In this document: one piece after another, positions 1 through 7,046 of the stretch
Layout of the letters: every line of letters starts with the position of its first letter
Numbering within the stretch: the stretch's first letter is position 1
DNA from: an uncultured beta proteobacterium
GTDB taxonomy: Bacteria; Pseudomonadota; Gammaproteobacteria; Burkholderiales; SG8-39
Direction of reading: 5' to 3'
Assembly (NCBI GenBank): GCA_903868285.1
Contig: CAIPUP010000306.1
Location: 1 to 11,826 of the forward strand
Length of the DNA stretch: 11,826 nucleotides
Notes under the pieces: model-generated
Told to the model about the DNA's origin: nothing
Seen by the model: the letters and a program-made list of their open reading frames with translations, nothing else
The model's database searches: none
Translations under genes and position numbers: made by a program

Positions 1-76
1 CATCCGGGCGCAGATCGGCGACGCGGCCGGTGTTTTCTTTGTCAGTGCCAGGCGCGGTATTGGGGTGGCCAGTCAT
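1..76 (-). CDS. 5' end of an unidentified protein gene (partial, runs off the left edge)
   Basis: An ATG on the minus strand at 76-74 opens a frame that stays open to the window edge, about 25 codons, beginning MTGHPNTAPGTDKENTGR. An AGGA Shine-Dalgarno-like stretch lies about nine bases upstream of this ATG, which supports a real start. The N-terminus is polar, with no signal peptide or membrane segment in the visible part. The gene would be divergent from the SPFH gene at 284. The piece is too short to name, and a chance open frame cannot be excluded. Confidence 0.42.
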   Translation of the reverse strand, partial: MTGHPNTAPGTDKENTGRVADLRPD

Positions 77-152
77 GGGACAGATTCCTGATGGGTGCTG
101 CGGTTTGGTGAATAGCGATCGACGTTCGATGATTATGCGACAAAGCCGCTGA

Positions 153-194
153 TCGACCGGCGCTGGTCGACCGCCGCTGCTCGACCGCCGCATA
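153..194. repeat. Three-copy 14-bp imperfect tandem repeat in the leader of the SPFH gene
   Basis: Three adjacent 14-bp units are visible: TCGACCGGCGCTGG (153-166), TCGACCGCCGCTGC (167-180) and TCGACCGCCGCATA (181-194). They sit in the roughly 207-bp gap between the divergent left-edge gene and the SPFH gene. The wider gap (about 111-275) is full of TCGA/GATC words, including GCGATCGAT and GTGATCGATGTCGATC. No convincing -35/-10 pair was found in the gap. The repeats could be regulator sites or simple slippage products. Confidence 0.6.
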
Positions 195-283
195 CGGGTA
201 CCGTGTTGGTCGGGGTGGCAATCGGGTATCGTCGCTGCTCTGCGATCGATCCTTGTGGTGATCGATGTCGATCAGGAGGAGAT

Positions 284-1165
284 ATGGAAATGCTGAGTAC
301 GGTATTGCTGCTGCTGGTGGGCTTTGCGGCGCTGCTGGTGTTCATGGGTGTGCAGATGGTGTCGCAGTCGCGCGAGTATGTGGTCGAGCGTCTGGGTAAA
401 TACGATCGCACCCTCAAGGCTGGTTTCAATTTCATCGTGCCGGTGCTCGAGCGCGTGGCGCATCGGGTGGATGTGCTGGAGCGCCAGATCAGTCCGCAGC
501 CCGAGCGCATCAGCATCATCACCAAGGACAACGTCGAGATCACCTTGCTGGCCTCGGTGTTCTTTCGTGTCACCGATGCGGCCAAGTCGGTCTATCGCAT
601 CCAGGACCTGATCGCTGCCATACGCAATGCCGTCACCTCGACCGTGCGCTCGACCTGCGGCCAGATGGAGTTCGACGAGATCCAGGGCCGGCGCGAGCAC
701 ATCAATGAGCGCATCCGCACCTCCTTGCTGGCGGCCTGCGAGGTGTGGGGCGTGGAGATCACGCGCACCGAAGTGCTGGATGTCGAGGTCGATGCCAACA
801 CCAAGAGCGCGATGCAAAAGCAGCTCAATGCCGAGCGCGAGCGCCGTGCCACGGTGACCAAGGCCGAGGGTGATCGCGATTCGCAAAAGCTGGTGGCCGA
901 TGCCGAGCTGTATGCGGCGCAAAAACGCGCCGAGGCGCGGCGTGTGCTGGCCGATGCCGAGGCTTATGCCACCAGCAAGGTGGCCGAGGCCATCGCCAGT
1001 AACGGTCAGTCAGCCATTGACTTCGAGATCGCCAAGTTGCAGGTGCAGGGCTGGACCGAGGTGGCCAAGTCCAATGGCTCGCGCTTGATCATCATTCCGA
1101 CCGAGATATCCAAATCGCTGGGTTCGCTGGCCACCATGCTGGATGCCTACAAGGCCATGAAATAG
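284..1165 (+). CDS. qmcA: Paraslipin / stomatin-like SPFH membrane protein (QmcA type)
   Basis: This 293-residue protein has the full paraslipin layout: one N-terminal membrane segment (about residues 4-24), an SPFH/Band-7 domain (about 25-185, with SREYVVERLGKYDRTLKAGF near its start), then an Ala/Glu/Arg-rich coiled coil (about 180-240) and a short hydrophobic C-terminal stretch. Family members build large oligomers at the inner membrane and are linked to membrane microdomains and to quality-control proteases such as FtsH. The ATG at 284 was chosen because AGGAGG lies at 274-279. That spacing is only four bases, so the ATG at 290 (MLSTVLLLL) is a real alternative. The open frame extends upstream to 203, but that part is basic, Cys-rich and unlike the family. 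The next gene follows after eight bases and encodes an NfeD-type partner, the usual operon arrangement. Length and domain order are normal. Confidence 0.93.
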   Translation: MEMLSTVLLLLVGFAALLVFMGVQMVSQSREYVVERLGKYDRTLKAGFNFIVPVLERVAHRVDVLERQISPQPERISIITKDNVEITLLASVFFRVTDAAKSVYRIQDLIAAIRNAVTSTVRSTCGQMEFDEIQGRREHINERIRTSLLAACEVWGVEITRTEVLDVEVDANTKSAMQKQLNAERERRATVTKAEGDRDSQKLVADAELYAAQKRAEARRVLADAEAYATSKVAEAIASNGQSAIDFEIAKLQVQGWTEVAKSNGSRLIIIPTEISKSLGSLATMLDAYKAMK

Positions 1166-1173
1166 GAGCCGAT

Positions 1174-1470
1174 ATGGACATCATGGCGCTACTGCTGCAG
1201 TTCCATACGCCGCTGGCCTGGCTCGGCCTGGGGGTGTTGCTGATGATCGCCGAGGTACTCAGTGGCGAGGGCTCGCTGCTGGCCTTTGGCCTGAGCGCGC
1301 TGAGTGTGGCGCTGCTGCTCTGGCTGAGTGGCTATCAGCCGCCAGCCACGCCAGCCGCCACGCTTGGCGTGTGGGTGCTGTTCGCGGCGCTCGGTGTGCC
1401 CATGGCGTATGCCATCCGTCGTCTGCTGCGTGCCCGCAATGCCGATCAGTCAGACATCAATACCTACTAA
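1174..1470 (+). CDS. NfeD/YbbJ-family membrane protein lacking the C-terminal OB-fold domain (probably truncated)
   Basis: This 98-residue protein has three hydrophobic segments (about 13-30, 34-54 and 63-83), with MIAEVLSGEGSLLAFG joining the first two, as in YbbJ/NfeD proteins that pair with QmcA. It starts eight bases after the SPFH stop, with AGGAG just upstream. Typical YbbJ proteins are about 150 residues and continue from a basic stretch and an S-x-L-N-x-R-G linker into an OB-fold domain. Here the basic stretch RRLLRARNADQSDINTY is reached and a TAA follows exactly where the linker should lead on. No OB-fold coding was seen downstream; the sequence turns AT-rich and then encodes another gene. 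Gene loss by recombination or a naturally short form are both possible. Without its OB-fold the partner function with QmcA may be changed. Confidence 0.82.
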   Translation: MDIMALLLQFHTPLAWLGLGVLLMIAEVLSGEGSLLAFGLSALSVALLLWLSGYQPPATPAATLGVWVLFAALGVPMAYAIRRLLRARNADQSDINTY

Positions 1471-1480
1471 AAAATACAAT
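1451..1480 (+). promoter_or_regulatory. Candidate sigma-70 promoter for the Bug receptor gene
   Basis: CAGACA (1451-1456, four of six matches to TTGACA) is followed after 18 bases by TACAAT (1475-1480, five of six matches to TATAAT). The surrounding 1466-1490 stretch is strikingly AT-rich compared with its neighbours. A transcript would start near 1487, only a few bases before the ATG at 1490, and no Shine-Dalgarno sequence is visible. This suggests a leaderless or nearly leaderless message. The call rests on motif matching alone. Confidence 0.4.
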
Positions 1481-1489
1481 AAAATCAAT

Positions 1490-2476
1490 ATGTTACGTAA
1501 CTTTCTCAGGGTGATCGGTGGCTGCTGGCTGGGCCTGGGCTGCATGGCTGTGCTGGCGCAGAGCGTGGCGCCGGTTTACCCCACGCGGGCCATCACACTG
1601 ATCGTGCCGTTCTCGGCCAGCACCGGCCCGGACATCATGGCGCGCATGATCGGCCCGCGTCTGTCCGAGCGCTGGGGGCAGGGCGTGGTGGTGGACAACC
1701 GGCCCGGTGCCAGCGGCAACATTGGCGCCGAGGCATTGGCGCGTGCCAGGCCGGATGGTCATACGCTGATGATCCATGCCAGCACACTCACCATCACGCC
1801 GGCGCTGTATCGCAACCTGCCCTACGACGTGGCACGTGATTTCGCGCCGATCACCAAGTTGTCTTCAGGTAGCTTCGTGCTGGCGGTGAATCCGAACAGT
1901 TTGCCGGTCAGCAATATGGCCGAGTTCGTCAGTCTGGTGCGGGCTTCGCCGGGGCGCTATCACTACAGCACGCCGGGCAATGCCACGCCGCATCACCTGG
2001 GCATGGAGCTGATCAAGCAGCGCCTGGGGCTGGACATCGTGCATGTGCCGTACAAGGGCGCCGCGCCGGCGGTGACCGATCTGGTGGGCGGGCAGGTGGA
2101 GATGATGCTGTCGCTGGCGCACACCATCCTGCCGCAGGCGCGTGGCGGCAAGCTGCGCATGATCGGCATCACCGGCCGCAACCGCTCGCCGCTGGTGCCC
2201 GAGGCAGCGACCTTTCGCGAGCAGGGTCAGTCCTTCATGGAGGACCTGGACAGCTGGTATGGACTGTTCGCGCCGGCCGGCACGCCGCCGGAGCTGATCG
2301 CGCGCATCGGCAATGAAGTGAAAGCCATCCTGGCCTTGCCCGAATCACGCGAGCAACTGGCGCGCCAGGGCATGGTGGTCAATACCAATACGCCCGAGGA
2401 ACTGTCGGCCTCGATCCGCAGCGACTTGCAACGCTGGGCAAAACTGATTGGTGATGCAAAGATCAAAGCCGATTGA
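1490..2476 (+). CDS. Tripartite tricarboxylate transporter (Bug-family) periplasmic solute receptor, orphan
   Basis: This 328-residue protein has a Sec-type signal peptide (basic Arg3/Arg7, hydrophobic core about 8-22, likely cleavage near VLA-QS at 23-24). Bug-family signatures follow: YPTRAITLIVPFSASTGPDI (30-49), NRPGASGNIGAEALA (70-84), and VPYKGAAPAVTDLVGGQVE (186-204), which lies in the ligand-binding region. Bug proteins are high-affinity receptors for carboxylates and related small molecules, feeding TctA/TctB membrane subunits. Neither membrane subunit is in this window, a common situation in Burkholderiales, where receptors far outnumber transporters. The frame is open upstream into the nfeD region in another frame, but only the ATG at 1490 gives a clean signal peptide. 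No ribosome-binding site is seen. The following aminotransferase gene starts 79 bases later and may or may not share its transcript. The ligand is unknown. Confidence 0.93.
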   Translation: MLRNFLRVIGGCWLGLGCMAVLAQSVAPVYPTRAITLIVPFSASTGPDIMARMIGPRLSERWGQGVVVDNRPGASGNIGAEALARARPDGHTLMIHASTLTITPALYRNLPYDVARDFAPITKLSSGSFVLAVNPNSLPVSNMAEFVSLVRASPGRYHYSTPGNATPHHLGMELIKQRLGLDIVHVPYKGAAPAVTDLVGGQVEMMLSLAHTILPQARGGKLRMIGITGRNRSPLVPEAATFREQGQSFMEDLDSWYGLFAPAGTPPELIARIGNEVKAILALPESREQLARQGMVVNTNTPEELSASIRSDLQRWAKLIGDAKIKAD

Positions 2477-2555
2477 GCCGCCATCACGTAACCTAGACAG
2501 CGTTCGCTGAGCTACCCCGCAGTACCCATCATTCAGTCATCACTTCAGGACCGTC

Positions 2556-3908
2556 ATGAACGCACCCGCCAGCCACCCCGCAGCTACCGCCGCATCCAAC
2601 ACAATGGATGCGTTCTGGATGCCGTTTACCGCCAACCGTCAGTTCAAGGCGCATCCGCGTTTGCTGGCGCGGGCCGAGGGCATGTACTACTGGACGCCCG
2701 AGGGCCGCAAGATTCTCGATGCCACCGCCGGGCTGTGGTGTGTCAACGCCGGACATGGCCGCAGCGAGATTGCCGATGCCGTGTCACGCCAGGTGCGTGA
2801 GCTGGATTTCGCGCCCACCTTCCAGATGGGGCATCCGCTGCCGTTCGAGTTGGCCAACCGGCTGGCCGGCATGTTCCCCGGCGATCTGAATCACATTTTT
2901 TTCACCAACTCCGGCTCCGAGTCGGTGGATACCGCGCTCAAGCTGTCACTGGCCTATCACCGGGCACGCGGCGAGGGCCAGCGCATCCGTTTCATCGGCC
3001 GCGAGCGCGGCTACCACGGTGTCGGCTTTGGTGGCATCTCGGTCGGTGGCATTGTCGGTAACCGCAAGGTGTTCGGTCCCGGGCTGCCTGGTACCGATCA
3101 TCTGCCGCATACCCATCTGCCAGCGAAAAATGCTTTCAGCCAGGGCATGCCGCAACACGGCGCCGAGCTGGCCGATGAGCTGGAGCGCCTGGTCGGGCTG
3201 CATGATGCCTCCACCATCGCGGCGGTGATCGTCGAGCCAGTGGCCTGTTCCACCGGTGTGCTGGTGCCGCCGCAGGGCTATCTCGAGCGCCTGCGTGCCA
3301 TCACCGAGCGGCACGGCATCCTGTTGATTTTCGATGAGGTCATTACCGGCTTTGGCCGTCTTGGGCAGCCGTTTGCCGCCGACTATTTCAAGGTCATGCC
3401 CGATCTCATTACCACCGCCAAGGGCCTGACCAATGGCACAGTGCCGATGGGTGCAGTGGCCGCGCGCGACTTCGTGCATGACACCATCGTCAACGCTGCT
3501 GCCAATCCGGCCAATGCCATCGAGCTGGCGCACGGCTACACCTACTCCGGTCATCCGGTGGCCTGTGCCGCGGCGCTGGCAACGCTGGACATTTATGCCC
3601 GCGAAGGCCTGTTTGCGCGAGTGGCCGGCCTGGAGCAGCGCTGGCAGGCGGCGGTGCATTCGCTGCGCGGACGGCGGCATGTGGTGGACATTCGCAATCT
3701 CGGGCTGATTGGTGCCATCGAACTGGAGTCGCGTCCGGGCAAGCCGGGCACGCGTGCCTACGATGCGCTGGTGCAGGCGTTCGAGAACGGGCTGCTGATC
3801 CGGGTCACCGGCGACATCATCGCGCTGTCGCCGCCGCTGATCGTCGAGCCGGCGCAGATCGATACCATCATCGACATGCTCGGCAGCGTGCTCGACAGCA
3901 TCGACTGA
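2556..3908 (+). CDS. Class III PLP-dependent omega-amino acid:pyruvate aminotransferase
   Basis: This 450-residue protein is full length for fold-type I class III aminotransferases. Visible features are the phosphate-binding TNSGSES (117-123), the aromatic-His pair RGYHG (151-155) that stacks on PLP, FDEVITGFGR (259-268) with Asp260 for the pyridine nitrogen, Lys289 in TTAKGLTNGTVPMGAV as the Schiff-base lysine, HGYTYSGHP (326-334), which supplies a phosphate contact from the partner subunit, and Arg416 in GLLIRVTGD, the likely carboxylate-binding arginine. The sequence resembles beta-alanine:pyruvate transaminases, which move the terminal amino group of beta-alanine or longer omega-amino acids, or of amines, to pyruvate and so yield a semialdehyde plus alanine. 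CAGGA (2546-2550) precedes the ATG by five bases. A TetR gene follows after 11 bases, so the two are probably co-transcribed. The exact amine donor cannot be read from the sequence. Confidence 0.94.
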   Translation: MNAPASHPAATAASNTMDAFWMPFTANRQFKAHPRLLARAEGMYYWTPEGRKILDATAGLWCVNAGHGRSEIADAVSRQVRELDFAPTFQMGHPLPFELANRLAGMFPGDLNHIFFTNSGSESVDTALKLSLAYHRARGEGQRIRFIGRERGYHGVGFGGISVGGIVGNRKVFGPGLPGTDHLPHTHLPAKNAFSQGMPQHGAELADELERLVGLHDASTIAAVIVEPVACSTGVLVPPQGYLERLRAITERHGILLIFDEVITGFGRLGQPFAADYFKVMPDLITTAKGLTNGTVPMGAVAARDFVHDTIVNAAANPANAIELAHGYTYSGHPVACAAALATLDIYAREGLFARVAGLEQRWQAAVHSLRGRRHVVDIRNLGLIGAIELESRPGKPGTRAYDALVQAFENGLLIRVTGDIIALSPPLIVEPAQIDTIIDMLGSVLDSID

Positions 3909-3919
3909 GCCGCGGTTGC

Positions 3920-4585
3920 ATGGTGGCACGGCTTGCAGCGCCCCGGCGGCGCGATGCCCAGCGCACACGCGAGCGCATCCTCGATATCGCCATGCGCGAG
4001 TTTGCAGCGCGTGGCTATGACGGTGCGCGGGTGGATGCCATCGTTGCTGCCTGCGGCATGAGCAAGAACCTGCTGTATCACTACTTCGCCGGCAAGGAAG
4101 CGCTGTTCATCGAGGTGATGGAGCGGGCCTATGCCGCCATGCGCACGCGCCAGAACGACATCGCGCTGACCGGTCATGACCCAGTGGGTGATGTGCGCAC
4201 GCTGGTGACGCACATGGTGCAGCACTTTGCCGAGTCGCCGGCCTTCATCAGCCTGCTGGCGCATGAGAACCTTTACAAGGCGCGGCATATCCGCAAGTCG
4301 AGCGCCATCGAAGCCATGTTCAATCCGCTCATCGGCACGCTCAAGCGACTGATCCGACAGGGGCAGCAGCAAAAGGTGTTTCGCAGCGATGTCGACTGGG
4401 TGGATCTCTATATCTCGATTGCCGGCATGGCGTCCTACTTCATCTCCAATCGCCACACCCTGTCGACGGTGCTGAAAGTCGATCTGTCGACCGCCGCCCG
4501 CTTGCGCAAGCGCATGCGGCATGTGCCGCAGATGGTGATCGCCTATCTGTGCGAGGGTGCAACACCAGCGCGCAGAACGCGGTAA
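3920..4585 (+). CDS. TetR/AcrR-family transcriptional regulator
   Basis: This 221-residue protein opens with a basic stretch and a TetR_N domain (about 15-62): RERILDIAMREFAARGYDG, then the helix-turn-helix around VDAIVAACGMSKNLLYHYF (38-56), then GKEALF. The C-terminal half (about 80-205) is a helical ligand-binding and dimer domain; its specificity is not recognised, although the layout recalls regulators of nitrogen-compound catabolism such as RutR. The start lacks a clear Shine-Dalgarno sequence. It lies 11 bases after the aminotransferase stop, so translational coupling is likely. The last 43 bases overlap, in antisense, the 3' end of the molybdoenzyme large-subunit gene. Likely targets are its own operon and the divergent molybdoenzyme promoter, but that is inference. 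Confidence 0.92.
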   Translation: MVARLAAPRRRDAQRTRERILDIAMREFAARGYDGARVDAIVAACGMSKNLLYHYFAGKEALFIEVMERAYAAMRTRQNDIALTGHDPVGDVRTLVTHMVQHFAESPAFISLLAHENLYKARHIRKSSAIEAMFNPLIGTLKRLIRQGQQQKVFRSDVDWVDLYISIAGMASYFISNRHTLSTVLKVDLSTAARLRKRMRHVPQMVIAYLCEGATPARRTR

Positions 4586-6960
4586 ACATCCTCCGGCGTG
4601 ATCGGCGTGATGTTGAACTCGGCGGCATAGTCCGACAGCGCATCGCACACGGCATTGGCAATCGCCACCGGCGGCGAGATCGCGCCGCCTTCGCCCAGGC
4701 CCTTGACGCCCAGCGGATTGAGCGGCGAGGGCGATTCATGATGCACCACGCTGATGTGGGGAATGTCGCTGGCGGTGGGCAGCAGGTAGTCCATGAACGA
4801 GCCGGTCAGCAGCTGTCCCTCGCCGTCGTAGCGAAAGCCCTCGAGCAGTGCGCCACCGATGCCCTGCACTGCACCGCCGATGATCTGTCCTTCGGCCAGC
4901 AGCGGATTGACCACCACACCGCAATCGTGCGCAATGGCATAGCGTTCCAGCTGCACATGCCCGGTGCCCGGGTCGATCTCCAGCGTCACCACATGCGCCG
5001 CATACGACCAGGTGACGGTGGAGGGCTCCCAGTAAAAGGTTTCCTCCAGTCCGGCATCGATGCCGGGCGGGCGCTGGTTGTCCCAGCCGGGGCGGGCGGC
5101 GCGCGCCACATCCGCCAGGCTGACGGTTGCACCGGGCACGCCCTTGATGCCGACACTGCCCTGACGCAGTTCCAGGTCGGCAGCGGCACATTCCAGCATG
5201 TGCGCGGCGATATCGAAGACCTTGCCGCGCAGGCGTTCGCTGGCGACATGGATGGCACCGGACAGGTTCACCGTCGAGCGGCTGGCAATGGTGCCAAAGC
5301 CCATGGCGATGGCAGCGGTGTCGGCAAAGGTCAGGCTCACATCGTTGGGTTGCACCTGCCACAGGTCGGCGGCGATCTGCGAGAACACCGTCTCCATGCC
5401 CTGACCCTGCGGACAGGAACCGGCGGCAAGATAGATGCGTCCGCCAGGATCGATGCCAACCGTTGCGCCTTCAAACGGACCAACCCCGGTGCCCTCGGTA
5501 TACAGACCCATGCCGATGCCCAGATAGCGTCCTTGGGCCCGCGCTGCTGTTTGTCGGGCGCGAAATTCTTGCAGCCCGCCAATGGCCTGCAGTGCCTTGT
5601 CCATGGCCAGCGGATAGTCGCCGCTGTCGTACACGATGGGTTCGCCATCGCGATAGGGAATACCAGCGGCATAGGGCATTTCGTCGGCGCGCACCAGATT
5701 GCGCCGACGCATCTCCGAGGGCTCGATGCCCAGTTCGCGGGCTGCCAGATCCATCAGCCGTTCCACCGCCTGCGCCGCTTCCGGCCGGCCGGCGCCACGA
5801 TAGGGCGCGTTGGGTACCTTGTTGGTCGCCACTACTTTGGCGCTGGCAGCAAAGTGCGGCATGCGGTAAGGCCCCATCAGATGCGACAGGGTGTTGTAGG
5901 GAATGCCTATGCCGATCGGGTTCCAGGCACCGCAGTCCATCATCATGGCGTCGCGAAAGGCCAGGATACGGCCGTCGTTGTCAAAGCCGATTTCGGCCTC
6001 ATGCAGTTGATCGCGCGAATGACAGGCGCTTTGCAGATGCTCGCGCCGATCTTCGATCCAGCGTACCGGCCGGCCGATGCGCCGTGCCAGGTAGGGCAGC
6101 AGCAGATCTTCCGGATAGACATGGCCCTTGACGCCAAAGCCACCGCCGACATCCAGCGCCACGGCGCGTACGCGCGCTTCGGGCACGCCCAGGGTCAGCG
6201 CGGCTTCGCGCCGCAGCCAGTGCACCACCTGGGTCGATGACCACACCGTCATCGAATCGGTGCGTGCGTCATGACTGGCTGCGACACCGCGACATTCCAT
6301 CGGAATGGCGGCATAGCGATGGTGATAAAAGCGGCGCTTGATGCGATGTGGCGCGGCTGCCATGGCGGCATCGACATCGCCCTTGGCGACCGAGAACTCC
6401 GCCAGCAGGTTGGTGCCGTTCTGTTCGTGCAGCACCGAGGATTGGCTTTGCAGCGCTGCCTCCATGTCCACCACGGCCGGCAGCATCTCGTATTCGACAT
6501 CAACCAGATCGACAGCATCCTCGGCCAGGTAGCGGTTATCCGCCACCACCACTGCCACCGCTTCGCCGACATGGCGCACCTTGTCCCAGGCCAGCAGGGG
6601 CTGGCGCGGATCGAAGATGCGATGGGGAATGCTGGTGCGCCACTTGCGCGGCAAGGGCAATTGCTGGTCCTGCACCGGTGGAATCTCCTGCGCCAGCTCC
6701 AGGCCACTGATGACAAAGTGCACACCCGGTGCGGCGGCGGCACGTTGCAGGTTCACCGACACGATACGCGCATGCGCCACCGGGCTGCGCACGAAGGCCA
6801 CATGCAGCATGCCGGGCAGGACGAAATCGGCGATGTACTGGCCCTGGCCACGCAGCAGGCGGGCATCCTCGCGTCGCAGCAGCGAGCGTCCGACCTGCGG
6901 ACTGCGGTCTGTGTCGGCCGCGCTTGCGGCGGGTGAGGTGGTGCGAGTTGTCACTGACAT
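4543..6960 (-). CDS. Molybdenum hydroxylase large subunit (molybdopterin-binding, xanthine dehydrogenase/aldehyde oxidase family, CoxL form II-like)
   Basis: This 805-residue protein has the aldehyde oxidase a/b hammerhead domain (about 35-160) followed by the molybdopterin-binding domain (about 170-790). Landmarks are GRSLLRREDARLLRGQGQY (24-42), DVGGGFGVKGHVYPED (270-285), the active-site loop APYRGAGRPEA (385-395), CPQGQGMET (516-524), HDCGVVVNP (678-686) and GVKGLGEGGAISPP (751-764), where Glu757 is the conserved catalytic glutamate. True CO dehydrogenases carry a Cys in the active-site loop (AYRCSFR); here the loop is PYRGAGR, so another substrate such as an aldehyde or N-heterocycle is likely. 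The enzyme would form a cytoplasmic L-M-S complex with the FAD and 2Fe-2S subunits encoded divergently at 7047-8534. AGGAA lies about nine bases before the ATG. There is no signal peptide. No cofactor-insertion gene (xdhC/coxF type) is seen in the window. Confidence 0.94.
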   Translation of the reverse strand: MSVTTRTTSPAASAADTDRSPQVGRSLLRREDARLLRGQGQYIADFVLPGMLHVAFVRSPVAHARIVSVNLQRAAAAPGVHFVISGLELAQEIPPVQDQQLPLPRKWRTSIPHRIFDPRQPLLAWDKVRHVGEAVAVVVADNRYLAEDAVDLVDVEYEMLPAVVDMEAALQSQSSVLHEQNGTNLLAEFSVAKGDVDAAMAAAPHRIKRRFYHHRYAAIPMECRGVAASHDARTDSMTVWSSTQVVHWLRREAALTLGVPEARVRAVALDVGGGFGVKGHVYPEDLLLPYLARRIGRPVRWIEDRREHLQSACHSRDQLHEAEIGFDNDGRILAFRDAMMMDCGAWNPIGIGIPYNTLSHLMGPYRMPHFAASAKVVATNKVPNAPYRGAGRPEAAQAVERLMDLAARELGIEPSEMRRRNLVRADEMPYAAGIPYRDGEPIVYDSGDYPLAMDKALQAIGGLQEFRARQTAARAQGRYLGIGMGLYTEGTGVGPFEGATVGIDPGGRIYLAAGSCPQGQGMETVFSQIAADLWQVQPNDVSLTFADTAAIAMGFGTIASRSTVNLSGAIHVASERLRGKVFDIAAHMLECAAADLELRQGSVGIKGVPGATVSLADVARAARPGWDNQRPPGIDAGLEETFYWEPSTVTWSYAAHVVTLEIDPGTGHVQLERYAIAHDCGVVVNPLLAEGQIIGGAVQGIGGALLEGFRYDGEGQLLTGSFMDYLLPTASDIPHISVVHHESPSPLNPLGVKGLGEGGAISPPVAIANAVCDALSDYAAEFNITPITPEDVYRVLRAGVAPSHR

Positions 6961-6997
6961 GATGGATGTTCCTGATTACCGCGACAAAGCGAAAAAC

Positions 6998-7017
6998 TGC
7001 ATGCAAATATACATACA
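6998..7017. promoter_or_regulatory. Imperfect 20-bp palindrome between divergent molybdoenzyme genes (candidate operator)
   Basis: The left arm TGCATGCA (6998-7005) and right arm TACATACA (7010-7017) flank AATA. Six of eight arm positions are complementary, giving the pattern TGYATGYA-N4-TRCATRCA. It lies in the only AT-rich part of the gap between the large-subunit start (6960) and the FAD-subunit start (7047). It overlaps a TACAAT -10-like element at 7014-7019 for the plus strand. An outer inverted pair, CGCGACA (6980-6986) and TGTCGCG (7027-7033), brackets it. A dimeric regulator bound here could control both directions; the TetR protein encoded at 3920 is the nearest candidate. Confidence 0.45.
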
Positions 7018-7032
7018 ATGCCCCCCTGTCGC

Positions 7033-7038
7033 GAGGAG
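7033..7038 (+). promoter_or_regulatory. Shine-Dalgarno sequence that fixes a TTG start
   Basis: GAGGAG lies eight bases before the TTG at 7047. The encoded protein from that TTG begins (M)KPPKFSYHAPLLLDE, which matches the usual N-terminus of CoxM-type FAD subunits. The in-frame ATG at 6966 lies upstream of the operator and promoter region and would add 27 unlike residues, so it was rejected. Confidence 0.75.
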
Positions 7039-7046
7039 CAATACGC

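Noticed and set aside
2498..2509. CAGCG-TT-CGCTG hairpin after the Bug receptor gene as a terminator
   Set aside because: The two-base loop is too small and there is no T-run after it.
2946..3968. Long minus-strand open frame opposite the aminotransferase
   Set aside because: It is antisense to a gene with all catalytic residues intact, and the translated product has no family features.
4549..6240. Long plus-strand open frame of over 560 codons
   Set aside because: It lies antisense to the well-supported molybdoenzyme large-subunit gene. Its translation has no recognisable domain and the uneven His/Gln/Arg-rich composition of a GC-rich shadow frame.
6966..7046. Upstream ATG extension of the FAD subunit
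   Set aside because: It would place coding sequence over the divergent promoter/operator region and add 27 residues unlike the family. GAGGAG plus TTG at 7047 fits better.
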